Below are positions 11,535 to 22,914 of a stretch of DNA of 64,000 bases, piece after piece. Positions within the stretch are counted from its first letter, which is position 1, and every line of letters begins with the position of its first letter. The position numbers were made by a program, and so were the translations under genes. The DNA lies in NCBI GenBank assembly GCA_023079485.1, contig CM041084.1:18442609-18506608 (forward strand). The letters are read 5' to 3'. Under the pieces are notes generated by a model. The model had not been told where the DNA came from and ran no database searches. It worked only from the letters and a program-made list of their open reading frames with translations. Origin of the DNA: Archilochus colubris. Its lineage: Eukaryota > Chordata > Aves > Apodiformes > Trochilidae.

Positions 11535-12249
11535 CTAAGGTAAAAACATATGTTAGCTTTTGCAGCCACATTCAAAGAATGAATAACATCTTCCTTTTTA
11601 AAAATTTATGTTACAACTTAAGACTAGCATTAAGTAATGCTTGAAAATACAAATAAAGTTCTTCCTGAGAGGTACATTACAGAAATTTGAATTTAAGTGG
11701 AAAGGTTTAGGATCAATTTTGTGTAATTTTAAGTGGGGAAAAAAGTATGTAGCCTGTGACAGTAATTTTGCAATATATCTACACCTGGCTTAAATAAAGT
11801 CACGTAATTAGGGCTGACATCCATTTTGAAGCAAACAGCAGTACATAATAACTTATCCCCAAACTCGAATATAAAAATATTTTTTAGCAGCACTGGTTAT
11901 TTGCATAGTTGGGGAAAATAAAAAAAATCTATTTCAGCTGCAGCATTAGAAATTTAAATATTATCAAACAGAAGATGTTTGAAAAGTACTTGTTCAACTA
12001 ACAAGTCAGCCAAGCAACAGCATTTCTGTAAAACCAAGAAAGTTTGTGAAAAGAGAGTTTTTCTACTTAAAGGTCATGTACAGTGAGTCACAAACATACA
12101 GAAACAATGAAAAAAAATAATTCAACGTGAAGTGATCATGACACACCTTGCTGGGAGCAGGAGCTCTCACTTGCTTTGAGCGGTGATCTACAAATCTCCC
12201 AGCAGGGAGCACTGTGTGAGCACTGCAGTTACCACCACCCCACCCCCAC

Positions 12250-12280
12250 TTTTTTTTTCTTTTTTTCTTTTTTTTTTTTC
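12250..12280 (+). repeat. T-rich pyrimidine tract
   Basis: Three T runs separated by single C residues, following a C-rich stretch. Simple low-complexity sequence. Confidence 0.85.
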
Positions 12281-13340
12281 GTTTTCTTAGAAAATGGGCA
12301 TCATCATCTTCTGTAATAACCTGATTTTTACCAAGCACAGTTTTCTCAAACTCTGATTTGGTTTCAGAACTTGGATTTCCCAACTAGTACTACAGTGTGA
12401 CTGTAAAGCCACAGGGATAGCCAGTTTTTTTTTAATATTCTAAATTGTATTTGTTTAACATGACCTCTGGGCCTACTACAGACATAAGTCTACTGGTATA
12501 GGCACATCTGGTCATTTCCCAAGGATTTAGCTTTTATCCCTCCTCTTCAAGAACATACAAAGGAACCCTCAGTGAGCCCAAATGAGATGCAATAAGACTT
12601 AGCTAAACCTGTCCTCCAGCTATCATGTTTAAAGGATTATCCCTGCATGAATTTCCTCACAATTAGCATTTTTGTCAGGATGCCATTCATAAAAATACCA
12701 ACTAGATACCACTTTACCAACGAGAAAAATAGTATGTTCAATAAAATATAACACAAATCCTTAACTGGTGTTGAAACAATTTTTTTTTTTTTAATGTTTT
12801 CTATCACTGTCTTTGATAGTGGTAGATTGTTGAATATGGAGATCCAAGTGATCTACTCATCACTTTCATTTTTATGGTATTTGTTTTTGGACTATTCCAC
12901 TCTATTAAACATAACTTGAGAAAATAATTATTTGCTTGCTCTGAGAATTTATTGAGAAACACAAAACAGAGGTATGGACACCACTAGGACACCTGCCTAA
13001 CATTTGTAAATATTTTTCTGAAAAAAAGCAATAGAAGTAGACAGTTTAGAATTAAAAAATGGCAAGTATAACAATGAAAAACTGTTATGCCATTTTATAT
13101 CACACAATATAAGGCAAACTAGGGAGGTATGCTATACTATTTACAAGTGGATCTAAGAGTCCAGAATTCATTTCCAGATTCTGCAGTCAACCAACTGGAT
13201 CTACAAGTCACCTCCTCTTGCATGACACCACTTCCCCTTCCATAAAAACGCAGATAATTATAGAGAACTCTTAAGTAATCTACTGGAGCTACATTAGAAA
13301 CTGTTACAATTATGCACTACAGATATATTTCAGCTATATA

Positions 13341-13358
13341 TGCCATATATATATGGCA
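13341..13358. repeat. 18-base perfect palindrome
   Basis: TGCCATATATATATGGCA reads the same on both strands and could form a cruciform or an RNA hairpin. It lies 53 bases past the donor of the octapeptide exon on the transcript strand. Confidence 0.9.
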
Positions 13359-13410
13359 GTTCCAAATACCAGTTACCAAAAGCAGTAACAAACAGAAAGT
13401 GAGTACTTAC

Positions 13411-13562
13411 TGTCACTGGGGGTGCCTTGCTCTAATAGGAACTGTTGACCTTCACTCCATTGCCTCTCCAGAAGCTGTTCTATGCTGGCTGCTACTGGGG
13501 GCAAATTTTCACAACTGTTCCCTGATTGATCATAGCGGATCTGCAAGCTGCCTACAGGGGAT
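13411..13562 (-). CDS. MLLT10: MLLT10 exon carrying the octapeptide motif (residues 430-481)
   Basis: The 152 bases encode SPVGSLQIRYDQSGNS and PPVAASIEQLLERQWSEG, ending GTPSD plus one base. EQLLERQW (residues 458-465) is the octapeptide motif shared by AF10 and AF17, which together with the zipper in the next exon binds DOT1L and is required for transformation by AF10 fusions. The acceptor is tttcaacag and the donor TGACA|gtaagt. The intron falls between the octapeptide and the zipper. Confidence 0.97.
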
Positions 13563-16500
13563 CTGTTGAAAATATTGCAGATTTTTGTTTAAACAAAAGG
13601 AAGGAAATGTATTAGTAAAAGTTTATTGAAGTTTCTTGCCTCTAGCACCTATGTATCTTACACTTCCAAGACTAAGTTAATTCACAAAAATTTCTAAGAA
13701 TTGGTTCTCACTGCCAATGCTTTAGTAGAAGACGTGTGAAAGATTCTTCAGTGTGAGAACTGGCACTGAGAAAGTACATAGACTAACATGATACCTAGCT
13801 GACAGCACTGTATTCAGCTATACAACACATTTCCACAGTAGGAAACCATTGTCTATGGACAGATGGAGCACCTGCCTTTAAAAAAAAAAAAATCTTCAAA
13901 TCTTTCACAGACAAAACAGGGAAAATAAAAAACAATTTATTAAAATTAACACAGTAATGATAAATCTCCATAGAAAGGTCATATATAGCTCTACTGCCTA
14001 ACTTTTCCTACAAGCATTGTAAAACCCACATTTCTGAGGGAACACGTGAAAATTCACCAGGGGTGCAATGAAAGTTAAAAGTTGTCCTGTGCACACTTGA
14101 TATACTTCCTTTTTCACTGACAATCACACAAAGTTCAAAGAATAATCCCTTTGACACATCTTTTCTCATTTAGGAGAAAAGTAAATATTCAGCACACAGA
14201 CAACTAAGAAAGCTGGGTACCCAGCAGGTCCTATACAAGCTTCTTTTGCATTGGATTGGGCAAAATTTAACTTGTGAGGAAAACTACTTGTTCAGTTTAT
14301 TTCTGTCTCAGGATTCTGGCCTCATGTATGCCTATTGCTCAGCCAGGACCAACACCATAGTCCACCATGAGTTGGTTGGTATTTTTGCTTGGTTTGTTGT
14401 TGATTTTTTTTCTTTTAAATTGATTCCAGTATGCTCAGATTCAGATTCTTGTATTAGTTATTACAGAAAGCAGTACCTATTGGTGCCATCACAGGATCAT
14501 GGCTGTACTGTTCTACATGTAGTGCAAATTTACAAGACCACCACCATAGTCCCAGTCCAGGACAACATATAGAGTTCAGGAAATAAGTGTGTTAATTATG
14601 ATTAGAGTAATAAGCAGTGGTCACAGCACATTAGCTACCCAATGACTGTCAAGCATTTTGTAGGCATCAGAGCATGGCGATTTTTACGAGAAAAGGTTGT
14701 AAGTAGGTGACTTAAGAGCTCTGTAAGTATTTATTTATGATTCCTCTTTTGCATACAGGATGAAAAAAGAGAAACACTTGTTAAAACAGAAAGCCCTGAT
14801 GAAGGTAATATAGTGACCAAAGTAGTGGTTTTTGACAAGAGAGGACAGCTCAGCAGAATGCTCAGCAGAGACATGGCAAAAATAGCCTTAAAACTAGAAG
14901 TTTACACGATCTGCTGAAGTGATAAGGTTTATGTGGAAACATTTTAAACAGATGCACTATATTACACACAACACACTTTAAAACAAACAAACTAGAATTA
15001 TAAAAGAAATCAAGAAAAAACAGGACACAACCACCCCCCAGCAACTTCTTGCTCTGTATGCATGCTTTGGAGGGATGCATAATCCTAACAGGTTGTGCTA
15101 TTTGACTTGTAAATCACCAACAAAATTCTTGTCGGGCTTAGGACTGTTTCCTATCAATTTCACAAAGGTAGAAACAAAGCAATACATGACTGGAAAACCT
15201 CTGTAATCATTCCCTGGAAGCCCCTACAGAAGGACAAGAAAAATAAAAACTAGATTTCCCTGTATTGCAATGTAGTCAATCCACCCTCTTCCAGCTTCCT
15301 ACCTCATCCATTAGGCATTATAGGGTTCCTACACACTACCTGCAATATTGAATTCTTATTCCAAATAGTACTTGATAATAGTTTCCAACAGGACTGTAAG
15401 TGTGCTGTACAAGCAGGTCTGAGCTGTCACTGAGATGGAACTCCTTGTTTCCTGGGAACTCCAAGGTTCCTTAACTTGCTTACTTTAACAACTGTTTTTG
15501 TATAAGCCTGGGGTACAGTTATTCATACTCTTATATTATGATTTTTAAGTAATACTGCATTTACATATAGGCATACTTCAATGCAGCTATTACATAACAC
15601 GTTTTTAAACCTAAGGTTAAGTATGGGATAAAGACAGTTTAAGTGCTACCTTGGGAAAAGCAACAATTCCTCTGCAAAAGGGAACCAGCTCACATATACC
15701 AGGTATATTTATATTTCTCATATATATTAAAATTTTAAATATGACAGCTTAAACATTAAACACTATGCTTTTATAGGGATACAAAGATGTAACAATATTA
15801 ATTTGAAATGACCCTACAGATCATAAATAATATACATCTTCTACAAAGAACTGCAATTTGCTGCACCAGGAACAGCGAACAATTTTTCCTGCAAGTGTTT
15901 TTATTTTAAGCAACTATATGAAAATTACATGGATGTTTCAAAGTACTGTTATTTATGAATCTCATAAGCTTCAAAGGGAAGAAAGTCAGAACTTACAGAA
16001 AAATAATTTTAATAGGTTACATTCAGTTATGGTTTTTAGACAGCAGATTGAATGTAACAAGCAAGTTACATTCAGTTATGGTTTTCAGACAGCAGATTCT
16101 TCAAGTTAATTTTTTATTCACTATAAACTATATCTAAAGTACCCAGAGTTACTTATTTAACTGAAGTTGGGGACTTACTTGCATATTCAGTAACATCAAC
16201 ATCCATATGATCTTATCACACAGGGTTAAAATTTGCAGACTACTAAACTGAATTTTTGCTTACAAACTAAGCTTTTTCATCTTTCAGCTTTGGAACTAAA
16301 AGAAGTTATTTCCACCTCTCGTCTTTCTTTTTTTTTGTAATTTTTGTTTGGTTGGTTCGTTTTTTATTTGTTTGTTTCAGGGTTTTTTTATTGGTGATTT
16401 TGGGTTTTTGTTGTTGTTGTATTTTTTTAACAACTGCCAAAGCTATCTGCTCTTTATGAAGGGTTACGGCTTCCACAGGCAGGACACAGCCCTGCAGCTG

Positions 16501-17996
16501 TGGGCTGAGGTGGCCTTTGTGTCACACAGTTCTCCTCTGCCATCCCCATCAAAACCAGCAAGAATTTGACCGTGCTGTAAATACCAGGCTATACATATCC
16601 TGAACATATACTCAGGAGAAGCATGATATTTAAGAAGTTTAGATTCCAAAATATTCTGCCTCAAGACAGCCTGGGAGCTACTATTTGCCTACTGCAAATC
16701 ATATAAAGACCAGGCCTTAAAACCTGAAATTACCACAACACATATGCATAAGAAGACTGCTTCTTATCTAATCAAAAGTTCTGGAATTTCCTAATTGTTG
16801 AGCATTTCCCTTTGCAAAATTCCCTTATATATCTGCATACATACAGACATGTTCCTCATAGAAAAAATTTGACTATGTATATGTTGACTGAGAGCACAGT
16901 CTAAACTGATTTGTACATTCTCTATTGTTTTAAAAGCAACACATACAAAACACACTTAAATACCAATTCATGACTAGGTAATACCACTTAAGTATTATAA
17001 TGGGTATTGTCACCCAAATCAACAAGAAGCCTTTTGATTAATTAAGGAATAGAATATAAGATTAACACCACCAGGCAAGTACATTAAATTACCTCATTTG
17101 GATATATTTATTATAAATTACTGCAATAAACACATGGCATAACAACCAAATTCATTGTTAAAATGCTTTATCTGTGTAACTACCATTTTTTAGCTATCCT
17201 AAAATCCTTTAAGATAAAATTTCCATGGTTAGTCCCTAAGCAAAAAAAAAACCTCAGTACGAACACTAAAAAATCTTATTCACAGGGACTGACTATGGAA
17301 TACAAAGTGCTTTAAAAATGCAGATTTACTTAAAATATGTGGAAAATATTACTGAAGCATTTAAAACACAACATTGAAGTTTTAACAGCAAATATTTTAA
17401 AACATAATAATGTGATACGACTCCAGCAGATTATGTCTAACTTCTATAGCAGAGGTGAATTGCTGCACAACAGAAAAAGTACTTTTTTTTTTCTACAGAG
17501 AATTGTTGTATGTTTTCAAGTCATGAGAGGTGATAGGGAAGAAAATCTTTTTCTGAAATTGTCTTATATCTAAATGCTCAGACCATCTTACTCCTGTGAT
17601 CACCGCAGTCTTTCGATCTATGGGATTTTTTGGTTTTTTGCAAATATACTGAAAAACATTATTATGGTAACAAATCTGACAGGCCGAGTAGTACATATGA
17701 ATTAAACAATAGCTAAACTGTTCTAAAGCCAGTCTTTATTTCTTAAGTAGAGTCCTTCGTTTGTAAACTAAATTTCAGCTGATATGAAAATAAATTTTAG
17801 CACATTTTTAGCTATTTGGACATACTAGATTTTTTTTTACGATGGATATATCTATAATAAAAATAAATATGCATATGTGTGCGTATACATATATAGGCTG
17901 TTAAAATAGTTATTAATTAGTAGTAAAAAGACAGTGAAGTTTCCAAATCTTAAAACATTTCCCCTGCCTTCACTCTCCAACAGAAATAATACTTAC
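13563..17996 (-). other. MLLT10: MLLT10 intron, 4434 bases
   Basis: Contains the 49-base-period duplication at 16016-16098 and T-rich stretches near 16320-16430. No gene or clear transposon is recognised. Confidence 0.87.
16016..16098 (+). repeat. Partial tandem duplication, 49-base period
   Basis: Copies of 34 bases at 16016-16049 and 16065-16098 (GTTACATTCAGTTATGG...GACAGCAGATT) differ at one position. The spacer contains GAATGTAAC (16050-16058), the reverse complement of the first nine bases of each copy. High identity suggests a recent event. Confidence 0.92.
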
Positions 17997-18069
17997 CTTG
18001 GTGAGAGACTTCCTCTGGGTGAACCTCCTCTGCCAACAAGGCTGCGGCTATTATCTCCAAGATCTTGAT
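17997..18069 (-). CDS. MLLT10: MLLT10 short exon (residues 406-430)
   Basis: This 73-base exon completes the split codon to Asp/Ala and reads QDLGDNSRSLVGRGGSPRG to SLSP, ending two bases into an Arg codon. The acceptor is cactgcag and the donor CCAAG|gtaagt. It is Gly/Ser/Arg-rich with SPR motifs. Phases match both neighbouring exons, and skipping it would shift the frame. Confidence 0.94.
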
Positions 18070-19439
18070 CTGCAGTGTAAATATTTCACAGCTGATAAAC
18101 TGACTCTTCTGAGATAAGAGTTTTAAAGCTGATGTAGATATTTTTAAAATACCTTAAATCTCAACTTCTATCTGTGGTTGTTGCTGAAGACTGACTACGT
18201 AACTAGTTTAAGATTGCTGAACTGTAGCATGTAAGGTGTTGTCCTTACACAGTTTTGAGGCTGTACCAGGCCATGGATTATGTTCACTTCTTTCATTCCT
18301 TTCAGTTTTACAGCACAGAAGCGTGGTTTGCATTTGCAGTACCCTCCCCTCAGCCACTTTTAATTTCTACGGTGAAAGTAATGAATCACAGCTGTGGACA
18401 GCTAATCTGTATGCTTATCACAGCAAATCCTGATGCTCCCTATTTTTTTAACACTTTGCATCCCAAAACAAGTCATAAAATATATAACGCATTAAACTTA
18501 CTGCTGCCATCTAACAAGCACACATTATTCTGCAAATTTACTGAAAACTTTATGAAAGCATGTAATTCACTAATTCCTATTTATAAGCAGAAGGATAGGA
18601 AAGTCCCTTGCTAAAAAGGTAGTAAAACAAACAAAAAAAGGCCTCATTAAATATACGAAAACGTTTTGCTTGGAAGGACTCAAAAGGGTTATTTTCCCTA
18701 TGGCCTCTCAATAAAATAACCCTATCTGCCCCCTTCAAGGTTGCCCTCCCCCTATTCTGAGCCAAGCGACCTCCGACCTCTTGGAGGGCAAAGACATGAC
18801 TGATCCATTCTTGGTAAACTGCTAAACTCATTCCCTTCCCCCAAACAGGCATGACTACTACGACATGTCAACAAATCCTTACGGAGGGAATGAAACAAAG
18901 CAAAGCCAACGCTCATTAAAACTGTAGAGGAGAGCCCACGGTACAAAATGCCAATTGGTAAATATTCACAAGATTATTAAATGCCGCAGAAGTTCCTAAC
19001 GGGATCTCTTTCACACGAAGTTGTATGTAATACAATTTCATGAATTATGCAAATAAAGGTTGAAACTATTCACGACAAAACCCAGAGCTGTGTTACTCTC
19101 GTTGCAAAGAGCTCGGAACTGAGCACATCAATCACAGAAGTCACAGGAGACATTGTTGCATTCCTGCCTCCTGATGGCTCTGCTTAAACACTTACATTTC
19201 AGACACTGAAAAAAAAAAAAAGGGGGGGGGGGGGAGGGACGGAGAAAACCCGCACTCTTTTGCAGTACAACTGAGAATTTACTTCCAACACGTAACAACT
19301 TCATACAGACTTTTAATAAACAAATGCTGAGCAGCGTTAAAAAAAAAAAGAAAAAATAAAAAAAAAAGACTTTTTAAAAAGGCTGTTCAATTTTAAGTCG
19401 GTAACGTGGGCCATTTGTCTCCAGCAGCGGGAAGCTTAC
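18070..19439 (-). other. MLLT10: MLLT10 intron, 1370 bases
   Basis: Holds an A13G13 run at 19209-19234 and A-rich sequence at 19339-19368. No gene is seen. Confidence 0.88.
19209..19238 (+). repeat. A13 followed by G13, purine-only run
   Basis: Thirteen A (19209-19221) and thirteen G (19222-19234), then AGGG. Such purine tracts are prone to triplex or quadruplex formation and to length error in sequencing. Confidence 0.85.
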
Positions 19440-19557
19440 CTGCTTGATTGTTTTCAGACTGGGCTATAAGTGCTGCCATTGCTGAATTTGGGTTCAGCCT
19501 ATTGCCGTACACGTGGGATGGAGGCAGACTGAGAGAAGATCCAGGTAGGGTGTTTGC
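19440..19557 (-). CDS. MLLT10: MLLT10 exon (residues 367-406)
   Basis: The 118 bases begin in phase 0 with ANTLPGSSLS, continue through PPSHVYGNR to MAALIAQSENNQ, and end one base into the next codon. The acceptor is ttcttgcag and the donor AGCAG|gtaagc. The segment AALIAQSENNQ is a clear AF10 match. It is a disordered linker upstream of the DOT1L-binding module. Confidence 0.94.
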
Positions 19558-22500
19558 CTGCAAGAAACCAATTCAAACTTGAATTCTGCTTCGAAAAATA
19601 AAGGGGGAAAATGCTAAATATTTCTTAAATAGTTTTTCCTTACGCACAGTTGTTAATATTTTTAAAGTTGACTGTTTTTTACAATGTATTTAAAAGAAAA
19701 AAATACTATTTTCCATTTGTGAGTACAGGAATAGAAATGCAGTACTTTGAAAGTATATCAGGTTTTAAAGTGTGTTTTACTCGTCGTTGGCAAGATCTGT
19801 TAATAAAAAAACTTCCTAATAAAAAAATCGATGCAGCAAATATTAAAAATACCTAAGTGGCATTTTAAAACAATCACCGTGTAACAGGATGGGCAGAACT
19901 TCCTTGCAATCCTGAAGTATGCACTCAAGGCTAGGACTTAGAAGCATGGCAACCATGTGGTTATCCTACTAATTATTTAATCTTATTAAACCATTTACAA
20001 AATAAGGGCAGGTAGACAACAGATGTCTCACAAATGCTTGGGTTCCTTACATCACAAGCCGGCTGTGGAGGTCAAAAGGTCCAACTTTCAGCTCTATAGT
20101 TTAACTACACAGAGCCATATTTCCTCTGCTTGGCTCTGTCATTAGTAAAACCTGCACACTATTCTGTTACTTCCTATTTTGATAGACTTGGAAGCCTGGT
20201 GTTTTTTTGTTTTGTTTTGTTTTTACTTTAAAGAACGCAAACAGCCATTACAAGTATGTTTTCTATACAATAGGGGGCTCTCGGAATCACAGCTTTGCCC
20301 TGACCCCATATAAGGAACTGTATTTTTGGCAGCTGGCCAGCTCTACTTATTGAAGAGCTCCCAAAGTTTGTGTTCATTCATGTTGCTAACCACAATTCTG
20401 AAGGTCTCTGCTGGGACTTGTGCCAAACAAGCGAAAATGAACCCTTAAACAGATGAAGCTGAGGAGGCCGGCCAAAATCTTGCATAATCCAACGCAATAA
20501 AAATACCTTCTTCCTTGGCTGCTTATGCTTTTTCTCTTTCGAAGAAAAGATTTGTGTCAAATGCTGAGTTGCAAAGACAGGCAATCAAAGAAAAAAAGGC
20601 TGGCTGCTTATTAGAATGGCATTTTCCTACCTGATAAAACATTTGCTTCAGAACAAGGAAAAGATAGCAATATAGGGGGTGGGGGGGACTGAAGATAACC
20701 AACCTCTGTAATTACCACTTTTAAATATAATATTTTAAGAAAATGTAAACAACGTTTACAAAGGGAAAAACAAAACAAAACAAAAAAAAAAGGTGAACAG
20801 AAAGGAACTCAATTTGTGGGACATTTTGACATGTATAACTGCACACAAGAGACAGGGGAAACATACTGGTTATTACAGCAAAATATTACAGAGTATAAAC
20901 TATGTCTCTGGAAAGAATCACACACTACCATTAAGTTCTGGCTTTCAGCCAACATATTAAACTTGATGAATGGACTTTTATGAATTCACACAACTGTTTT
21001 CAATGATTCTTTATTTACTATATACTGGTGAGAAATTGTGCCTAATACTTACATTCTCCTACTGTCACAAAGTCAGATAAAGCCACAAGTAATTACTTCA
21101 CAATGATCACATTTTTTTCACTTTTCAGTTAACAAGTACATGCAAGACCACTAGACATAGAGCCACAATTTCATTTCAAGTCTAGCTGTTATTTCTTTTT
21201 CTTTAAAGAGTTGCTGTCCTTAGTAAAATTAATCTGAACTAGTTTTAAGTCTTAAAAATATTGCAGGCATTTCCACTTATCCAGGTGTAACTACGTATTA
21301 GTACTGTAACAGTTCAGATAAAGGCCCCAATACTGAACAGCTCCTGCTATTTTCCTTAATAAACACCTACAGCATCATTCCAACAACACTACTGTCATTC
21401 ACCAGCAACTTCAACTGTTTTCTTCTCAAAACCAAAGCAAACTTCAAAAAAGAAACCCTTCAGAATGGAATATTAGAAGATTGAACAATTACTTGCTTAT
21501 ATATCTAAGAGACAAGACTGGCAAAATAATTTTTTTTTTTTAAATAAATTGCTTGAGGCTACGAATTTTCCTAGTAAAGTTTATAATTAAAAAAAACCTA
21601 CAAACACTAAGTCATACTTCTATTTAGTTTTGGAATGTCTATACATTATTTCTCTTCATTCTTGTAAGCACGCTGCTCACATTTTACACAGAAACTGCTG
21701 TACTTATTCTGTGTAATTCATTGAGCAATAGCAGCTATCTATTAATTTAGGATAGCAAGGCAGCTACAATCAGCAGAGAAGATGTTTATTTGAAACATGC
21801 CCAAATAGCTTCAAGAACTTTCTAAAAGTATCTAAGTATCTTGAAAGGAGTTGCTAAACTCTGTTGAGTAACCATCACATCACAAAACAGGAAACATCAA
21901 AGGGATTGAACAATGTTTGCTAAGTGGGTTGATATAACAGATCAAAAGACTTAGCATGATTTAAACAATATCTAAGAACTTGAGTTTGTTCACAAGTGGT
22001 GGTTCAGCCTAAATTTAACCCCTGTTTATACTTTAAAGTAATAGAAAAGGTGTCCTACAACAAGCTGGAACTACAAAAGTTCTGGTGGCCTCATATGTGC
22101 TATACAACTCAAAGGAAAAAGCCACATGAATAAAACTGTGCAAGGTAAATAAAAAACTTTTCAAATACCTTTTTCTAAAAAATGGCAATGTAAAATGACA
22201 AGAATAATGATTTGTGAAGCTTTATTATGTATGTGACGACTTCATCTGACAGGAAAGTAGAGGAGGTGGAGGAGTGCTACATTATTTAAAGGTGAAATAG
22301 GAGCTTCGTGTTTCACTCCGAGTCGAAACAAGCTGTAGCAAGCAGTTATTAAAAATGCACAATCATCCTGTCAATACATATTAAGGTCACAGAACTGAAA
22401 CATGTTCTAAAATGCAGAACTTATAGAGCTGTAGTATTCCTTATTTCAACTGATTCTATTTAAACAGTCAACACAGTACATTATCAAAATCTATGAACTA

Positions 22501-22860
22501 ATAAAATGAGAGGCTGCAAAGTATTTATTTCAAAAGAGAGCAAATTTTACTGAAAATATTTTAGTAGATGGACTTAAGCCCATCCAGAGGTATATAATAC
22601 ACTGCTTTCATTTATGGCATGTTCAATAAATCAGTAAAGCAATAAGCAGCAGAGCAGCACAGAAGGAAGATACACTGTAATTCACGGGATGCCCAAGTGC
22701 AATAAGAATAAACGATTGATATTTGATGCTTAAAAACATTTCCTTTGCAGCAAGAAAGTGCAAATATATTCTTCTAATTAAAGACCTAGACTTGCAGGTT
22801 CACTAAATTTAAGTCATATATACAAATATCCTCTAAATATTTGAAATTTTTTTAATTTGT

Positions 22861-22914
22861 TTTCACCACCCCAAAATGGTATTTTACTGGTATTTCACCA
22901 CCCCCAAATGGTAT
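22861..22914 (+). repeat. Two-copy duplication, 32-base period
   Basis: TTTCACCACCCCAAAATGGTA at 22861-22881 recurs almost identically at 22893-22913. Confidence 0.85.

Larger units (their letters stand above)
11535..13410 (-). other. MLLT10: MLLT10 intron splitting octapeptide from zipper, 1876 bases
   Basis: Contains a pyrimidine/T-rich tract at 12250-12280 and an 18-base perfect palindrome at 13341-13358. No gene is seen. Confidence 0.88.
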
